Source: Antedon mediterranea
Taxonomy: Eukaryota > Echinodermata > Crinoidea > Comatulida > Antedonidae
Assembly: GCF_964355755.1 (NCBI RefSeq)
Contig: NC_092673.1
Coordinates: 25,675,001-25,739,000 of the forward strand
Length of the DNA stretch: 64,000 nt
Direction: 5' to 3'
The notes under the pieces are model-generated. The model was not told the origin of the DNA. It did no database searches and saw only the letters and a list, made by a program, of their open reading frames with translations. Shown here in pieces: positions 63,063 through 64,000 of the stretch (the stretch's first letter is position 1; the number at the start of each line of letters is the position of its first letter). Both the position numbers and the translations under genes were made by a program.

Positions 63063-63535
63063 CGTTTTATCGCTTTCTGACCTTATCTTGATATCAGTTT
63101 AATCTAGCTAAGTCAATTTTTCAAAGAATATTCCTTATGGCCAGGAATCGATGTGGTTATGTTTTCACGGTGCGCAATAAAAAATTACGCGGTCTACGCA
63201 CGATTTAACGAAATCACGTTTGTAATCATATCTTCACAACCATGAATCACAATTAAATAAAATTTGGTACTCATAAATTTCAGGGCATAAATCATCATAT
63301 GGCAATACAATTACGTGCGTAGCGCATGCGTACGCGCGCTTAAAATTTTCAAAATTTATTTTCGATGAAATAAGAGTACGTTTCAGGCAATTTTCTGTTT
63401 TCTTGACTTACTTTTCAACTCGAAATTACGTTATACGAGCACGTCAAAAGTGACAGGCTACGCACGTGTGAATTAAAAAAATATAAATGTTTTTAATCAT
63501 TTCAACATTTTTAAACATGTTCAGTAATTTCGGTC

Positions 63536-63605
63536 AGTATAGTTCACTATGTCGGTCGGTCTGTCTGTCGGTCTGTCGGTCTGTCTGTCGGTCCGGTATC
63601 ACTAT
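63536..63605. repeat. (CTGT)n microsatellite inside a duplicated block, copy 2
   Basis: TATAGTTCACTATGTCGGTC ... GGTCCGGTATCACTATGC, with a shorter CTGT run than copy 1. Confidence 0.85.
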
Positions 63606-63834
63606 GCATTGTAGCACGCGACTTAATGGCTGTTGGCCTTGTTTTTTATACAGTGCAAATGGGAATAAAATAAACGTTTTTAACCATTTCTTCGGCGAAT
63701 TAATGAAATGTATTGATTAATGTAACTGAATATTTGATTATTAACAGGGTATCCCATTCTTACTGCATTAATTCGGATATTAATGAAGGTAATATATTTA
63801 CATAAAAAGTACAATATTGTCAGCCATCCGCATC

Positions 63835-64000
63835 TCTATTGACTAGCCCTCACATCACTTCGACCACCCAAATTCCACACCTTCACATCCCTCGATCACC
63901 CATTCAGATCCCTTCGACCACTCAAATTCCTCAACCGCTCCTTCGTATCTCGATCACCCCTTCACATCCCTCTAGCCAACTTCACATCCCTCTAACCCAC
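63835..64000. repeat. Degenerate C-rich satellite running off the window
   Basis: Repeated CTTCACATCCCTC, CGATCACCC and CTTCGACCAC words; unit about 20-37 bp. Confidence 0.7.

Overview
The window is eukaryotic: AT-rich, intron-rich and crowded with small transposons. It most resembles a marine invertebrate deuterostome. An echinoderm is my best guess, from the extracellular domain mix (C-type lectin, discoidin, kringle) and the abundant TAGGCCTA palindrome; no phylogenetic marker proves it. About 3.2 kb of 64 kb is convincingly coding.

Region 1-8455 (+ strand) holds the 3' part of a large secreted or extracellular mosaic protein. Thirteen exons with matching splice phases encode 866 residues to the stop: a C-type lectin domain, a long beta-rich region, an F5/8C (discoidin) domain, a kringle, and a C-terminal region with one Asp-box. 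The 5' end lies outside the window. A decayed copy of the kringle exon and a MITE sit just upstream of the real kringle exon.

Region 14430-21290 (- strand) holds the most important item: a complete five-exon gene for a 206-residue secreted protein that reads as a long-chain four-helix-bundle (class I, IL-6/LIF/CNTF-like) cytokine. It has a signal peptide, no cysteines, four amphipathic helices, a helix-D motif of the CNTF/LIF type, and the intron-phase pattern 1-0-0-0 shared by vertebrate IL-6, G-CSF, EPO and GH genes. A TATA box and CCAAT boxes lie just upstream.

The remaining ~43 kb (21.3-64 kb) has no convincing host gene. It contains at least four MITE families, tRNA-derived SINEs, LINE remnants, a 3.5-kb inverted-repeat-bounded element carrying a broken FEN1/PIN-like nuclease-type gene and a reverse-transcriptase fragment, and many minisatellites. 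One 16-bp minisatellite (44.86-45.25 kb) is an array of perfect p53-family half-sites. A few short open frames (9.7-10.7 kb, 13.4 kb, 39.7 kb) are listed at low confidence.
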